Shown: positions 21,993 to 33,923, numbered from the stretch's first letter. The stretch is DNA of 64,000 nt from Leucaena leucocephala (GCA_037074615.1 CM073535.1:13183001-13247000); one strand, 5' to 3'. Translations and numbers: made by a program. The notes: generated from the sequence alone by a model not told the origin.

Positions 21993-23042
21993 ATGCGTAG
22001 AAGAACTAAACCATTAGTTCCTTTTAAACCTAAAATTGAGAGACAACTTAGGAAACTAAGGAGAGAATTTAGAGAAGAGGCAAGATCAATAGAGTCTAGT
22101 TTACCCTCTAGTGCTCAGGGATTTGAAATTAAACTCAATTTAGAGATTCCATTAGAAATTTCTAACATGGCTGATATTAATCCTAATGGACATAATGGGC
22201 ACAATAGGCAAGGAGAAAATGGAATACGAGTGAACATAGAAGATAATAGAAGTGTGAAGGAAATAAATCATTTGCATTTAAATTATGATCCTTATGTCTT
22301 TTACACTGAATAAGCTAATTTTGAAATTAAAAGAGTTTTAATTGTAGTCTTACCTAAATTTTATGGTTTTATAGGAGAATGTCCACATCGGCACTTACAA
22401 ATCATGTATATGATCTTCTCTTCAATAAAGCCTCTAATGATTGCATTAGATAATGTTTTAAGGAGGTGTTTCCATTTCACTATGGAAGGGAAGGCTAAGG
22501 AGTGGTTATACAATCTGCCAACTCATTTCTCAACTCTTACATAGGATCAGTTGAAGTCAACATATCTAGAACAGTTATTCCTGGCCTAAAAGATACTCGG
22601 ATGAAGAAGGAGATTACAAATATTTTGCAACAGGATGGAGAGTTATTATATAAATATTGGATAAGATTTATCAATTTGTTGGCTCATTGTCCGCATCACA
22701 ATATGACAAAGGCTGATCTAGTAGACATTTTCTTTGATAGTCTACTCCCTCATAATCAGGTGTCCTTGAATACAGCAGCAAATGGCTCTTTGAGAGATAA
22801 GACTCCACAAGTAAGTTAGGATTTATTCCAGAAAATGGCTAATAAAGACCATCAGACTGGGGATCCAAGGAGAATGCCCTTATCATCTTCAGGTAATTCA
22901 AATGAGATCTTAGCAGAAATAGCCACTTTGGAAAACTGAATGGAAAAGAGGATGAATGTAATTGAAAGAGAGCTACATTCCACAAAGCAAGTTCATGCAT
23001 AGGAACTTCACAAGCACTAGTTACAGGATGTGAATCATGCGG
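21993..23042 (+). pseudogene. Athila-like gag remnant
   Basis: Opens MRRRTKPLVPFKPKIERQLR; the ORF is open to 22313. The capsid-like domain is recognisable across frames: LPKFYGFIGECPHRHLQIMY, EGKAKEWLYNLPTHFSTLT, then LAHCPHHNMTKADLVDIFFD and LNTAANGSLRDKTPQ, equivalent to the plant retrotransposon gag pattern (KAKxWLxxLP, CPHHG). Breaks include a stop after FSTLT and at least two frame changes between 22320 and 22560. Gag would form the particle that packages element RNA. It cannot be made whole here. Confidence 0.85.
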
Positions 23043-24090
23043 TTCAATGATGAATACTACCAGTACATGTGACAGACAATATGAAGAAGTGGTAATAATG
23101 TATAAAGGGAGAGACCATCAATACCAAAAGAGAGACCCATACTCTAACACATATAACCCCGGTTGGAGAGAGCACCGAAATTTTAGGTGGGGAGTGGGGA
23201 AAATAGGAAAACCAATTCCAAGGAGGTGGTGCTTCCTCAAGCAACTACCAAAATAATGCAAGGTATATAGTTCTAACTTAATAATGCCTTAGTGGTGTCA
23301 AGACCATATAAGACTTCTCAGTTGTTGAAGAGTATGGCTGCGTAGATGAATAACATGAACGGTAGAATGACCAATATAGACAATAAGCTCAAAGAGAATG
23401 ACAGTCAATTCACCTCTATAGCTATAATTCTTCAAAGTATGCAAAAGGATAATGCTGATATGCATAGGAAACTTGAGGAGTTAAGTTTTAAGAATACAGA
23501 TATTACAAGTCATTTAACTCAAGTCTTCCAATACAGTGAATGACAACCAAACAAAAAGTCGTGGCAGCATACCTTTGAATACTATCATTAATCTGAAGGG
23601 TATGAATTCCATATCACTTTAAAGTGGAAGAAAAGTGCATTTTAAGGAAGATGATACAATAGATGAGGATATGGAAGATACTAAAGTTGAAAAGTCATCA
23701 ATCTCACATATGAAGATTGGAAAATTAGAAAATATCAAAGAACAACAACTTATGCTCAACAAGGCAACCCAAAAGGAAGAAAAGGAGGTGATAATGCCAA
23801 GTCCAACATACAAGGGAAAGCAAATTAAGGAGAAGGTGGAGTCGAGCAAGCAAGGAGCCTCTATGCATACAGGTAAGGAGGTAAGTATAAAAGATCTCCC
23901 TTTTTCTAAATCTTATTTTGCTGGAAAGAAAAATATTGATTCTGAATTTACAAAAGATGCTTTCAATCTCTTCAATAAGTTAGAAATAAATATTCCTATA
24001 GTTGAATTCTTTAAGAGAAACCCTAAATACGCTAAATTTTTAAAAGAATTGTGTGCAAATAAGAAGTTTAGGCTTATTGAGAGAATTTAG
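23043..24090 (+). pseudogene. Athila-like gag/protease linker, coiled-coil and basic region
   Basis: Several open pieces. 23346-23543 encodes MNNMNGRMTNIDNKLKENDS followed by a heptad-like stretch typical of the gag C-terminal coiled coil. 23635-24090 is highly charged and ends NIPIVEFFKRNPKYAKFLKE, matching the conserved segment that precedes the Athila protease. Stop codons separate the pieces (for example at 23343, 23542 and 24088). Confidence 0.7.
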
Positions 24091-24807
24091 ATGAGTGCTA
24101 ATATGTCATCAATTTTTAATACTGAATTGTCAATTAAGTGCCAAGACCTAGGATCCTACACAATCCCATGCACTATAGGAAAGGTTCATGTCAAGGGAGT
24201 ATTATTAGATCTAGGGGCTGTGGTTAATGTAATGCCTTGGTCGGTATACTTAGCTTTAGGTATTGATAAACTTAGAGACACAAGTATAGTACTCCAATTA
24301 GCTGATAGATCAATTAGGTACCCTAAGGGAGTTCTGGAGGATATTATAGTGTAGGTGAAGGACTTAGTGTTCCTAGCTGATTTTTATGTTCTGGACAAGT
24401 CCAGTGAGCTAGTGAATGAGAGCACTTTGATCTTAGGTATACCTTTTCTCTAAACTTTCATGACAATCATTAATATAAAGTATAGTTCCATTACAATAGA
24501 AGTTGGAGGGCATGTGGTGACTTTCAATATGAATGAAGCAATGAAATATCCTTTTGATAATTTTACTTGTGTTGGTTTGAATGCTATTGATTATGCTATT
24601 GAAGAGACTAGGGATAAGTATGAAATGAGTTTGCATGATAGGTATGATTTCTCATTGTCACCAAATCTCGATTATATTTCATCAATTGCTAGTGATAATG
24701 CTTTTGGTAAGGAGTTTATGAGTGATTTTATAGGGTCACAAGATAATTTGGGAGCCACAAGTAGAACAAATGAAGTAGGGTCGAGCATATGTGATCCCAA
24801 GTCATGA
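24091..24807 (+). pseudogene. Athila-like aspartic protease remnant
   Basis: The segment includes GSYTIPCTIGKVHVKGVLLD, then the active-site region DLGAVVNVMPWSVYLALGI and LQLADRSIRYPKGVLEDI, all characteristic of Athila/Tat proteases (DLGASxNxMP). A TAG interrupts after EDIIV at 24354, and another stop follows ILGIPFL, where LILGRPFL is usual. Frame 24460-24807 continues past the domain. The catalytic aspartate is kept, but stops make it non-functional. The protease would cut the polyprotein in the particle. Confidence 0.85.
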
Positions 24808-25140
24808 CTCGAAGACCTCCAAGTCGTGACTAAATATCAATTTACTGAGGCAGGTACTCTCTGTGAAAATGATTCGCGACCTCATAATGATAATGTCACA
24901 ACTAACAACTCCAGAGACTGTGTGTCGTGACCTGAGGATGGTAATGTCATGATCAGAAGATCAATAGAAACTTTCTATGAAGTAGAGCTGCGATAAGATG
25001 TCAGTGTGGTCATGACACAAAACTGCCAAGACCTTCTATCGCGACTGAAAGACCACGATGTCGCGACTAAAAATTTTAGAGACACTCACTGTCAGATTGA
25101 GTCATGACTAGAAGTTGATGATGAACCTAATAGGTTATGA
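24800..25140. repeat. Cluster of degenerate GTCGCGAC palindromes
   Basis: At least nine copies of an 8-10 bp palindrome in about 340 bp, as GTCGCGAC, TTCGCGAC, GTCGTGAC or GTCATGAC (24801, 24823, 24873, 24924, 25009, 25037, 25060, 25101 and near 25135). Variants are mostly CG-to-TG/CA changes. Related clusters lie in the LTRs and the 3' region. All frames are closed here. Confidence 0.75.
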
Positions 25141-25146
25141 CCAGAA

Positions 25147-26432
25147 ATGGCAGACACAACTAGTGAATCTCATATTCCTTCAGTTTCGTATTCTACTGTT
25201 TTGGTTAAAGGGCCAATATGTTCTAACTCTACTTCTCCTCACTCACATTCAACAATTACCTCTCATACTTTAAGATTCTTAAATGATTTAATCTCAAATA
25301 ATGATGTAGGAATGAGAGAGTATGGTCTCAACTATGTTGTAGCCATCGACCAAATTCAGCTGGTATAACTCCTGAAGAGACTACAATCAAGATAGAATGT
25401 CCTAATGAATCGTATATGAGCAACCTCCAAGGATCTACAAAAGGGAGTATTTCTAATTTAAATGATTTTCCCCATTTGATCCCTTCCATTGTCCAACCCC
25501 CAGAATTAGAGCTAAAAGATTTACCTTATAACCTAAAGTATGCTTACCTTAAGCCAAACTCAAAATTGCCAGTCATAATTTCCAGTTCCTTAACTGTTAG
25601 TGAAGAGTCTAGGTTATTAAGTGTGCTTATAAATAATATAGATTCCTTAGGTTCACAATTTACTGATATAAAAGGGATAGATGATACTTTTTGCACTCAT
25701 AGGATTCTGCTGAGTGAAGATTCCAAGCCAATTAAACAACCCCAAAGAAGATTAAATCCATTGATCTCTAATATGTTAGAAAGGAGATTAGTAAATTGTT
25801 AAAGGCAGGAATCATATATGTTATTTCAGATAATGAATGGGTCTATCCTGTGCATGTGGTGCCTAAGAAGAGGGACTAACAGTAGTCAAGATGAGAATGA
25901 TGAATTGATACCTATTAGAGTGCAAAATTCATGGAGGGTTTGTATTGATTATCAGAAGTTGAACGATTCTAGTAGGAAAGATCATTTTCCCTTACTTTTT
26001 ATTGATCAAATGCTTGAGAGATTAGCAGGGAAAAGTCATTATTGTTTCCTAGATGGGTATTCAGGATATTTCCATATTTCAATAGATCTTAGGGACCAGG
26101 AAAAGACCACATTTACATGTCCCTTTGATACATATGCCTATAAAAGAATGTCATTTTGTTTGTGTAATGCTCCGGGCACATTTTAGCATTGTATGCTTTC
26201 TATATCTGGTGATTTCATTGAAAAATGCGTAGATGTGTTTATGAACAATTTTACTGTATATGGCAATTCTTTTGATGAGTGTCTAAAAAGCCTTGATAGC
26301 ATCCTTGCTAGATGTATTGAGAAAAAATTGGTTTTGAACTTTGGAAAGTGTTATTTCATTGTTGATCATGGAATAGTACTTAGGCATCTTATATCTAGTA
26401 AGGGGATTGAGATGGATAAAGCAAAAAATTAA
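25147..26432 (+). pseudogene. Athila-like reverse transcriptase remnant
   Basis: Pre-RT segment LKDLPYNLKYAYL, then SWRVCIDYQKLNDSSRKDHF, LAGKSHYCFLDGYSGYFHIS, TTFTCPFDTYAYKRMSFCLC and the active-site box FMNNF, where the clade has FMDDF. Both catalytic aspartates are asparagine, each explained by a single G-to-A. There is a TAG after NAPGTF and a frameshift near 25800-25815. RT would copy element RNA into DNA; this copy is catalytically dead as well as broken. Confidence 0.9.
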
Positions 26433-27090
26433 AGTCATTTCCTCGTTGCCCTACCCCACAACTTTAAAAGAACTTCGATATTTTCTAGGGCACATTCGAT
26501 TTTATAGAAGATTCATCAAAGACTTTAGTAAAATTGCTTTGCCACTCTCAAAACTTCTTCAAAAGGACACTGAATTTATTTTTTCTGCTGATTGCGAAGA
26601 GGCTTTTGAAAAATTGAAGGATAGGTTGGTTTCTCCACCTATCCTAACTTCAACAAATTGGGATCTTCCTTTTAAACTATCATATGATGCTTCCAATTAT
26701 GCTGTGGGAGCTATGATAAGACAAAAGGAAGGTAATTTATCTAGGGTAATTGCCTGTACCTCAAAAATACTTGATGCTGCTCAAACTAATTATACCACTA
26801 TTGAGAAAGAATTGTTTGCAATTATAGCGGTTATGGATAAATTCAGAGAATATCTCATTAACTACAGAGTTGTTGTTTACATAGATCATGTAGTAGTCAA
26901 GTACTTGTTCCATAAACCTCAATCTAAGCCAAGACTTCTACAGTGGATGCCACTACTTCAAGAGTTTGATATAGAAGTGAGGGATCGAGCTGGAAATGTG
27001 AACTATGTTGGAGATCATCTAAGTAGGTTACCAATAGAGACAAGGGAAGTACTTATTTTTTATCTTATTTGTGATTCTTTCCTTGATTAA
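26407..27090 (+). pseudogene. Athila-like RNase H remnant with RT thumb
   Basis: Open for 227 codons in one frame, offset from the RT piece. It begins with the RT connection (LKELRYFLGHIRFYRRFIKD), then RNase H: LSYDASNYAVGAMIRQKEG with the first catalytic Asp, YTTIEKELFAIIAVMDKFR with the catalytic Glu, and YIDHVVVKYLF, where TDH is usual. It ends VGDHLSRLP, the usual end of this domain. The enzyme would remove template RNA during reverse transcription. Confidence 0.9.
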
Positions 27091-27099
27091 TCCCTTTGT

Positions 27100-28373
27100 T
27101 TGATTGCTATTGTAGAACCTTGGTATGCTCATTTAGTTAATTGCATTGAAGCTGGCATAATCCCATCTCATTTGTCTAAGTTTCAGGCCCAAAAACTCAA
27201 GAGTGAATCTAAATACTTTATTTGGGATAAACATTTTCTGTGGAAGTTGTGCTCAGATCAAGTATTAAGGCGATGTGTTCCAGACCAAGATCACAAATTA
27301 GTTTTAGAAGCTTGCTATTTATGGGTTTGTGGTGGTCATTTTGGGGGGAAAAGGACTGCACGTAGGGTCCTTGAATCTGATTTTTATTGGCCTTCCCTTT
27401 TCAAAAATACTTTTGAGTTTTATAGAGCCTTTGATAGGTGCCAAAGATTTGAGGGGATTAGTAAAAGGCATGAGATGCCGTCATAACCTATTCTATTTTG
27501 TGAGGTTTTTTATGTTTATAGAATAGATTTCATGGGACCTTTTCCACCTTCAGCAGGATTTTATTACATTTTATTGGTTGTAGACTATTTATCTAGGTGG
27601 GTAAAGGCCATTCCTATAAGACTAGATGATTCCCAAACGATCTCCAAGTTTTTATGGTCTCACATCTTTAGTAGATTTGGAGTACCGAAAGCGTTAATTA
27701 GTGATCAAGGTACCCATTTTTGCAATAAGTTAATCAATAGCTTATTGGCAAAATATGGTGTCACTCATAAAGTCTCAACCCCATACCAGCCTCAAACTAA
27801 TGGCTTAACAGAGGTTTCTAATAGGAAAATTAAGCATATTCTAGAAAAGATTGTTAAGCCATCCAATAAGGATTGGAATTTAAGACTTGACGATGCCTTG
27901 TGGGCATACAAAATAGCTTTTAAAACCCCTCTAGGAATGTCCCCTTATAGGATAGTTTTTGGGAAGGCTTGTCACATGCCTGTGGAAATATAGCATAAGA
28001 CATTTTAGGTAGTGAAAGCTTACAATGAGGACCTTGCAGAAACTGGTTCAGAGAGATTGTTACAGATTTAAGAGCTAGAAGAGATTATATTAGATGCCTA
28101 CAGCAGCTCTGAGATTTATAAACAGAAAACAAAGTTAATCCACGATGCTCATATTTGAGAAAGAGTTTTAAAGAGGGTGATAGAGTATTAAAGTACCAAG
28201 CTAGGTTCAAGTTCAAATATAGAAAATTCAAAACTAGCTGGGATGGACCTTACACAGTTGTTAAAGTCCATGAATTTGGGATGATTGAATTGAAAGAGGA
28301 AGCTATAGGCAAAATCTTCCAAGCCAATGGTCACTATTTGAAACTTTATGAGGAATCTGCTTTGTCACCTTAA
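27100..28373 (+). pseudogene. Athila-like integrase remnant
   Basis: Three open pieces. 27100-27486 holds the zinc-binding region (GGHFGGKRTARRVLESDFYW ... FDRCQR), with the first Cys of the usual CDRCQR changed to Phe. 27532-27993 is the core: VVDYLSRWVKAIP with the first Asp, ISDQGTHFCNKLI with the second, and QTNGLTEVSNRKIKHIL with the Glu. 28155-28373 is the C-terminal GPY-type region (WDGPYTVVKV, GHYLKLYEES). Stops at 27484 and 27991 divide it. Integrase would insert the cDNA. Confidence 0.9.
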
Positions 28374-30360
28374 GGCCAGGTTATCCCTTTCCTATCTCTT
28401 ACCTTTTACAAATTTGCCTAATGTGGTGTATGCTTGACACGTTGGTTTAATGATTGGAAAGGGATGAACCAGTAAAAGTAGTAGTTAATTTTTCTACTTG
28501 ATGATTCAGTAGGGTAGTATTTATCTTCAGTTTATTTCTATCATTTTTAGTTTATTTCTGTTTTGCATAACACTCCATTATTGTCCATGTCTCAAGAACT
28601 CATTGATAGTTATTTGAGATGCTTACACACTCATATACATGATTTTAGCTTACCCATCATGTCATCTTTACTTTACTTATTGCCATGTATGATTTGATGT
28701 GACTGTGAGCTTCATTGTCAAAATTGCATTGAGTAATGTGTTTGACTGTTGTGCTGGGCCTAGATTGAATTGACCTTATATAATGCTGTGATTTCTATAT
28801 TCTACTGACAGTAAGGACACTGTCAAGTTTAAGTGTGGGGGAGATGTTATTGTTCATGTACGAATTAATGCAAAATTCTTTGATTAATCCAATCTTTCAT
28901 CACAAAATTTTTGTTTTTGATCTTAATATGTGATGAATTAATAAAAATTGGGTCCCCATTTTAAACTGTTTTGTAGTTAGCTAAAAAGGTTTGGGTGTAA
29001 AAGATGTTTTGGGCTTTGAAAAGCATTAAGTGGAAATCTCTATGGTGTTTAGTTGCAACCTATGTATTTTATGGTCGTGACCTAACATAGAATTTTGGAC
29101 TTAATATTATCTCTATGAAAATTAATCATGACATGAGTGATTAAAACAATTCAGTAATCACCCATAATCATGTAATAATCCAAATTTAACAGTAAAAACT
29201 TCAGTGTTTCCAATTTAGTGTTTCCAAAGTAATCTTTGAAGTTTTTACTGTTAAGTTTGGGATTATTACATTATTCTAGGTGACTACTTTGGAAGTTTTA
29301 ATCTGTCATTCAAGAGGGTTTTCAATTGTGATAAGTGTTTTAATGCCTAGTGAATGATGAACATTATTTTAGACTTTAGCTTATGAGCAATTTAGATGAA
29401 AACCTTAGTTGGAAGGATTCTCAGCCGAAATTTCTATAGAATGGTTATTCAATTGGTTTATATCATTTAGAACTTGTCTTAGCTCTGAGTTGAAAATTAC
29501 TTACGCATTTATGTTATTGAATATGATAGAGGCATTCATTTTAAAACCCTTTCATCCCAAACATAAGCCCATCACACATTATATATATAGTCACCCCGTT
29601 TGAGCCCATCACTTTTCTTCTTTCCATCATAGAAAATTACATATGCATGAGTACCTCTTTGAAATAAACTTCTTATTCATGTCATAAAATCAAATCATTA
29701 TGAAATTATGCTACATTTTTTATATACAAAGTGCCAAATAAAGAAAAAGGGGGGAAAGCATATTGCAATAAAAAGGAAAGAAAAAAATGAGAAAGCAAAA
29801 AAAGAGAGCAGAGATAGTGCAAGAAAAATTGAAGAGGAAAGAAAAGAGAAATGAACTCGGCACTGTTATCAACTCCTCTTAGCACAATTACCACCTCTAC
29901 ATCTCGGAAGACATGAATTCATGCTATATATTCATCATCACATGCATATAGTACTTTTCACCCTTCATATTCCATTCCATGTGGCCTATCTCCATCTTCT
30001 CACCCTGAAAAGACCTCTTGATTATTTACATAAGTGTTGTATAGTTAATGAGATTTAGAGCAACTACAAGCATATGGTAGGATGTTTTCCACTTTGAATC
30101 TGAGTGAAAGAACCCTAAAAATGAGAGGACATGAGAGCTAAATACTTACACTCTTAGAGAGAATATATTGCAATCATATAGTTGAGATTGATTTCAGTTA
30201 GTAGTTGATTACTTGGAATTGCTCATATTATCACTTTTGCATTCCCAAAAGATGGTGCATTAATTGTCTTAAGGTTTCACTGTGGGTTATATTATTACCG
30301 CAGATTTAATAGCTTTAGCTTAGGTGTACTTCATGTCTTTGTCCAGGAGTACAAAGGTTT
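28374..30360 (+). other. Athila-like 3' non-coding region, first copy
   Basis: About 2 kb between integrase and LTR2 with no credible ORF; Athila elements often have an env-like ORF here, but none is detectable. The part from about 28650 is repeated at 31881-33815. It contains the snap-back palindrome at 29154-29287 and one GTCGTGAC motif near 29068. Confidence 0.7.
29154..29287. repeat. Inverted repeat (snap-back palindrome)
   Basis: Arms 29154-29203 and 29237-29287 are near-perfect reverse complements (core AACAGTAAAAACTTCA against TGAAGTTTTTACTGTT) with a loop of about 33 bp. In the second copy of this region (about 32685-32750) only the right arm is present, so the left arm is an inverted duplication made in this copy. 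Confidence 0.8.
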
Positions 30361-30374
30361 AAGTGTGGGGGAAT
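30361..30374 (+). other. Athila-like polypurine tract before LTR2
   Basis: AAGTGTGGGGGAAT directly precedes LTR2 (TGATAAG). A near-identical tract precedes LTR3. Confidence 0.82.
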
Positions 30375-31880
30375 TGATAAGACACAAATTTTGTATGGTT
30401 TCTATGACATTTTTAGGGTCTTATTACAACTTTACCATTCATTTTATGCATGTATTTGTGCTTTTGTAGTAATACATGATTGTGCTTGGCAATGTGCTAA
30501 TTAAAGGGTAAAATGGTAAATTAACTCTTCCAAACAGTATAAATATTGTTCTCCACTAATTTGGACTTTTACTATGAGCTTTGGTTTTGAATCGTAGGTA
30601 TTTTAGAAGAGAACTAAGGACTAACGTGAGTAGAAAAGAAATCACAAGATAAAGAAAATCATATCACGCCTCTGTGCTTTTTAGTCGTGACCAAAGTGTC
30701 CACAGGTCATGACCTTATTTCTTCTAGAACTTTCTATGTGTTTATAGGTCACGACCAAAATATGAATCTGGTTGTGACTAAATGAGACAATCACTGAAGC
30801 TGTGCATTTTGGATTAGGTCATGAAGGAATAAAAGGAAGAGGAAGCTACAGACGTAAGGGCTAGTTTTTAGACCTGATTAGGCTAAGAAGCAGTACTCGA
30901 ATCTCCTCTACGCCTTCTCCATAACCTACACACTCATCTTCTATCTTTCTACACCTTTCCACAGAATCTCACATATCTACATCATTAATCCATCACCTCT
31001 TTCTGCTTTCTTCATGGCATCATATATGGACAATGATTATGGCACAATAGGAGCCATGAGAGGCTAAATCTTTAGTCTCTTGGTGATGGATCACATATCT
31101 AAAGCTCATGGATTACAATGTACATAGGGAGTTTTTTGTTTTAATCTCACCTTTCTTATGTTTTTGGAATTCCTAGATCTAGGGTTTTAATTTTATGAGT
31201 AAGGACTGAATTTCGATCAATTATTCTGAGATTAAGTTTTGTAATTGAATTTGGATGATTTGTATGTTGGTTTAATATGAATATTTTAGTTTAGATTTAT
31301 GGATAATTAGGTTTTTACCAATGATCATTGCTAACTAATTCGATAGCTTGAAATATATGGCCATCGATTGATGATCATTTGAGGGCATCTACATCATCTG
31401 ATTTAAATTGCACACTAAGTGGCTTTTAATAATTCATTAAGAGTTTTTAAACTAGCTTTGATCAAAGGAGTTTAAGGAATGTTGATGTTCAAGACTCAAT
31501 CGATCGATTGAGGTTTCTTTTAAGACTTAGTGATTTTAAAACCCCAAATCATATTAAGAGCAAGGATAGATAGTTTTCCATCATTAAGAGTTTGTCTCAA
31601 CACATTCCTTTCAAAATCCACTCATTTTCCAACTTAATCAAAAATACAAAAAAAATTTACTTTACTGCACCCTTATTTTATTGCTTTAAAATTCAATCAA
31701 ATCCGAAAACCAAATTTTATTTTCACTCAAGTTTTCAATGGTTTTGTCACCATTTTGCTAGGTTTCCAATAAAAAACTTCCTCGAGAGCCCGTGCAATTA
31801 AAAAGGTTCCAATAAAAAGGTTTTCAATAGGGTACAATTAATTTTATTTTGATGCATAGGATGACGACAGCCTGTGCAAT
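30375..31880 (+). repeat. Athila-like LTR2
   Basis: Matches LTR1 from TGATAAGACACAAATTTTG onward. Near its 3' end (about 31735-31840) it has extra DNA absent from LTR1, including a stray AGCCCGTGCAATTA that copies its own terminus, so its end was rearranged. It ends GACGACAGCCTGTGCAAT and joins straight to 3'-region DNA rather than a flank. Confidence 0.85.
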
Positions 31881-33815
31881 TACCTATCATGTCATCTTTG
31901 CTTTACTTTTATTGCAATGTATGATTTGAATGTGATTGCGTCTTCATTGATGAATTTGCATTAAGTAATCTGTTTGACTATTGTGTTGGAGCTAGATTGA
32001 ATTAACCTTATATAGTGCTATGATTTCTATATTTCGCTGACAATAAGGACACTGTCAAGTTTAAGTGTGGGGGAGATGTTATTGTTTTTGTGCTAATTAA
32101 GGCAAATTCTTCTATTAATCCAATCTTTCATCACAAAATTTTTGTTTTTGATCTTAATGTGTGATGAATTGCTAAAAATTGGATCCCCACCTTAAACTAT
32201 TTTGTGATTAGCTAAAAAGTTTTAGTGTAAAAGATGTTTTGGGCTTTAAAAAGCATCAAGTGGTAGTCTCTCTATTTTTTAGTCACGACCTATCTGTTGT
32301 ATGGTCGCGACTTGACATATAATTTTAGACTTAATATGCTTTCTGTCAAAAGTAGTTGTGACATGAGTGCATTAGGTCACGACAATATCTCTCTGTGTAT
32401 TTGTGTTGTGACCAAAATCTTTCACAGTTGTGACTAGTTTATGTAAGTCAGAGCAAGCACTCACTAATGGGGTCGCGACCTTCACTGCTTTTAGTCGCGA
32501 CCTGGGCAAAAACGTCCATTTATCTTCTCTTTGCTTTGCGCAATGCTATATAGAAGGATTCCTTTTAAGCTACTAAAGTTTTTATAAATGATTCATTGCC
32601 CTCCTATTTTCAACCTTTTGCATGAAATAACTTATAGAAACCATTACCACACTTGAATTTTTGGAAATGGAAACTAAATTGGAAACACTAAAGTTTGTAC
32701 TGTTAAATTTGGGATTATTACATGATTCTGGGTGATTACTTTGGAACTTTTAATCTATCATTCAAGAGGGTTTTCAATTGTGATAAGTGTTTTAATGCCT
32801 AGTTAATGATGAATATTGTTTTAGACTTCAGCTTATAAGCAATTTAGATGAAAACCTTAGTTGGAAGGATTCTTGGCCTAAATTTCTATATTGAGTGGTT
32901 ATTTAATTGGTTTATATCCTCTAGAACTTATCTTAGCTCTAAATTGAAAATTACTTGCGCATTTATATTATTAGTATGATATAGGCATTTATTTCTAAAC
33001 CCTTTTATCCCAAACACAAGCCCATCACACATTATATCCATAGTCACCCCGTTTGAGCCTATCACTTTTCTTCTTTCCATCATAGAAAGTTACATATGCA
33101 TGAGTACCTCTTTGAAATAAACTTCTTATTCATGTCATAAAATCAAATCATTGTGAAATTGTGCTACATCTTTTATATATAAAGTGCTAAATAAAAAAAA
33201 TGGGGGAAAGCATATTGCACTAAAAAGAAAAGAAAAAGAACGAAAAAACAAAAAAAAGGAGAAGAGAGACAGTGCAAGAAAAATTGAAGAGGAAAGAAAA
33301 GAGAAATGAACTAGGAACTATTATCAACTCCTATTAGCACAATTACCACCTCTACATCTCAGAAGACATGAATTCATGCTATATATTCATCATCACATGC
33401 ATATAGTACTTTCTACCCTTCATATTCTATTCCACATGGCCTATCTCCATCATCTCACCCTTAAAAGACCTCTTGATTCTTTGTATAAGTGTTGTATATT
33501 TGATGAAAATTAGAACAATTACAAGCACATGGTAGAATGTTTTCCACTTTGAATCCGAGTGAGAGAACCCTAATAATGAGAGGACATGAGAGCTAAATAC
33601 TTACAACCTTAAAGAGAATCTTTTACACTCATATAGTTGAGGTTGATTTCAGTTAGTAGTTGATTACTTAGCATTGCTCATATTATCACTTTTGCATTCC
33701 TAAAAGATGGTGTATTAATGGTCTTAAGGTTTCAATGTGGGTTATGTCATTACCTCAGATTTAATAGCTTTAGCTTAGGTATATTTCATGTCTTTGTCCA
33801 GGAGTACAAAGGTTC
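31881..33815 (+). other. Athila-like 3' region, second copy
   Basis: This repeats 28650-30360 in the same order and orientation, directly after LTR2. It lacks the snap-back palindrome, and at about 32280-32510 has a richer cluster of GTCGCGAC-type motifs (for example GGTCGCGACC near 32480 and AGTCGCGACC near 32498). No ORF. Confidence 0.82.
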
Positions 33816-33829
33816 AAGTGTGGGGGAAT
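33816..33829 (+). other. Athila-like polypurine tract before LTR3
   Basis: CAAGTGTGGGGGAA followed by TTGATAAG repeats the arrangement before LTR2. Confidence 0.78.
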
Positions 33830-33923
33830 TGATAAGACACAAATTGTGTATGGTTTCTATGACATTTTCAGGGTCTTATTACAACTTTACCATTCATTTT
33901 ATGACGACAGCCCGTGCGAATCA
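33830..33923 (+). repeat. Athila-like LTR3, internally deleted
   Basis: The first 70 bp of the LTR (TGATAAGACACAAATTGTG to ...TTCATTTTATG) are fused to its last 23 bp (ACGACAGCCCGTGCGAATCA). About 1.35 kb is missing, with ATG shared at the two breakpoints. It is the only copy whose end reads CA. Confidence 0.85.

Larger units (their letters stand above)
20300..33923 (+). mobile_element. Athila-like Ty3-gypsy retrotransposon with three LTR copies, inactive
   Basis: LTR1 (20300-21731) is followed by a tRNA-Asp PBS, gag (from 21993), protease, RT, RNase H and integrase (to 28373), a 2-kb non-coding 3' region, a PPT, LTR2 (30375-31880), then a second copy of the 3' region (31881-33815), another PPT and a 94-bp LTR3 remnant (33830-33923). 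Domain order PR-RT-RH-INT, the Asp PBS and gag similarity point to the Athila clade. All domains contain stops or frameshifts and the RT active site is lost. No env-like ORF is visible. The third LTR and duplicated 3' region imply recombination after insertion. The right flank is not a simple target duplication. Confidence 0.9.

Noticed and set aside
28374..30360. Search for an env-like ORF in the Athila-like 3' region
   Set aside because: Only short frames (for example 29409-29603) are present and they are not shared with the duplicate region.
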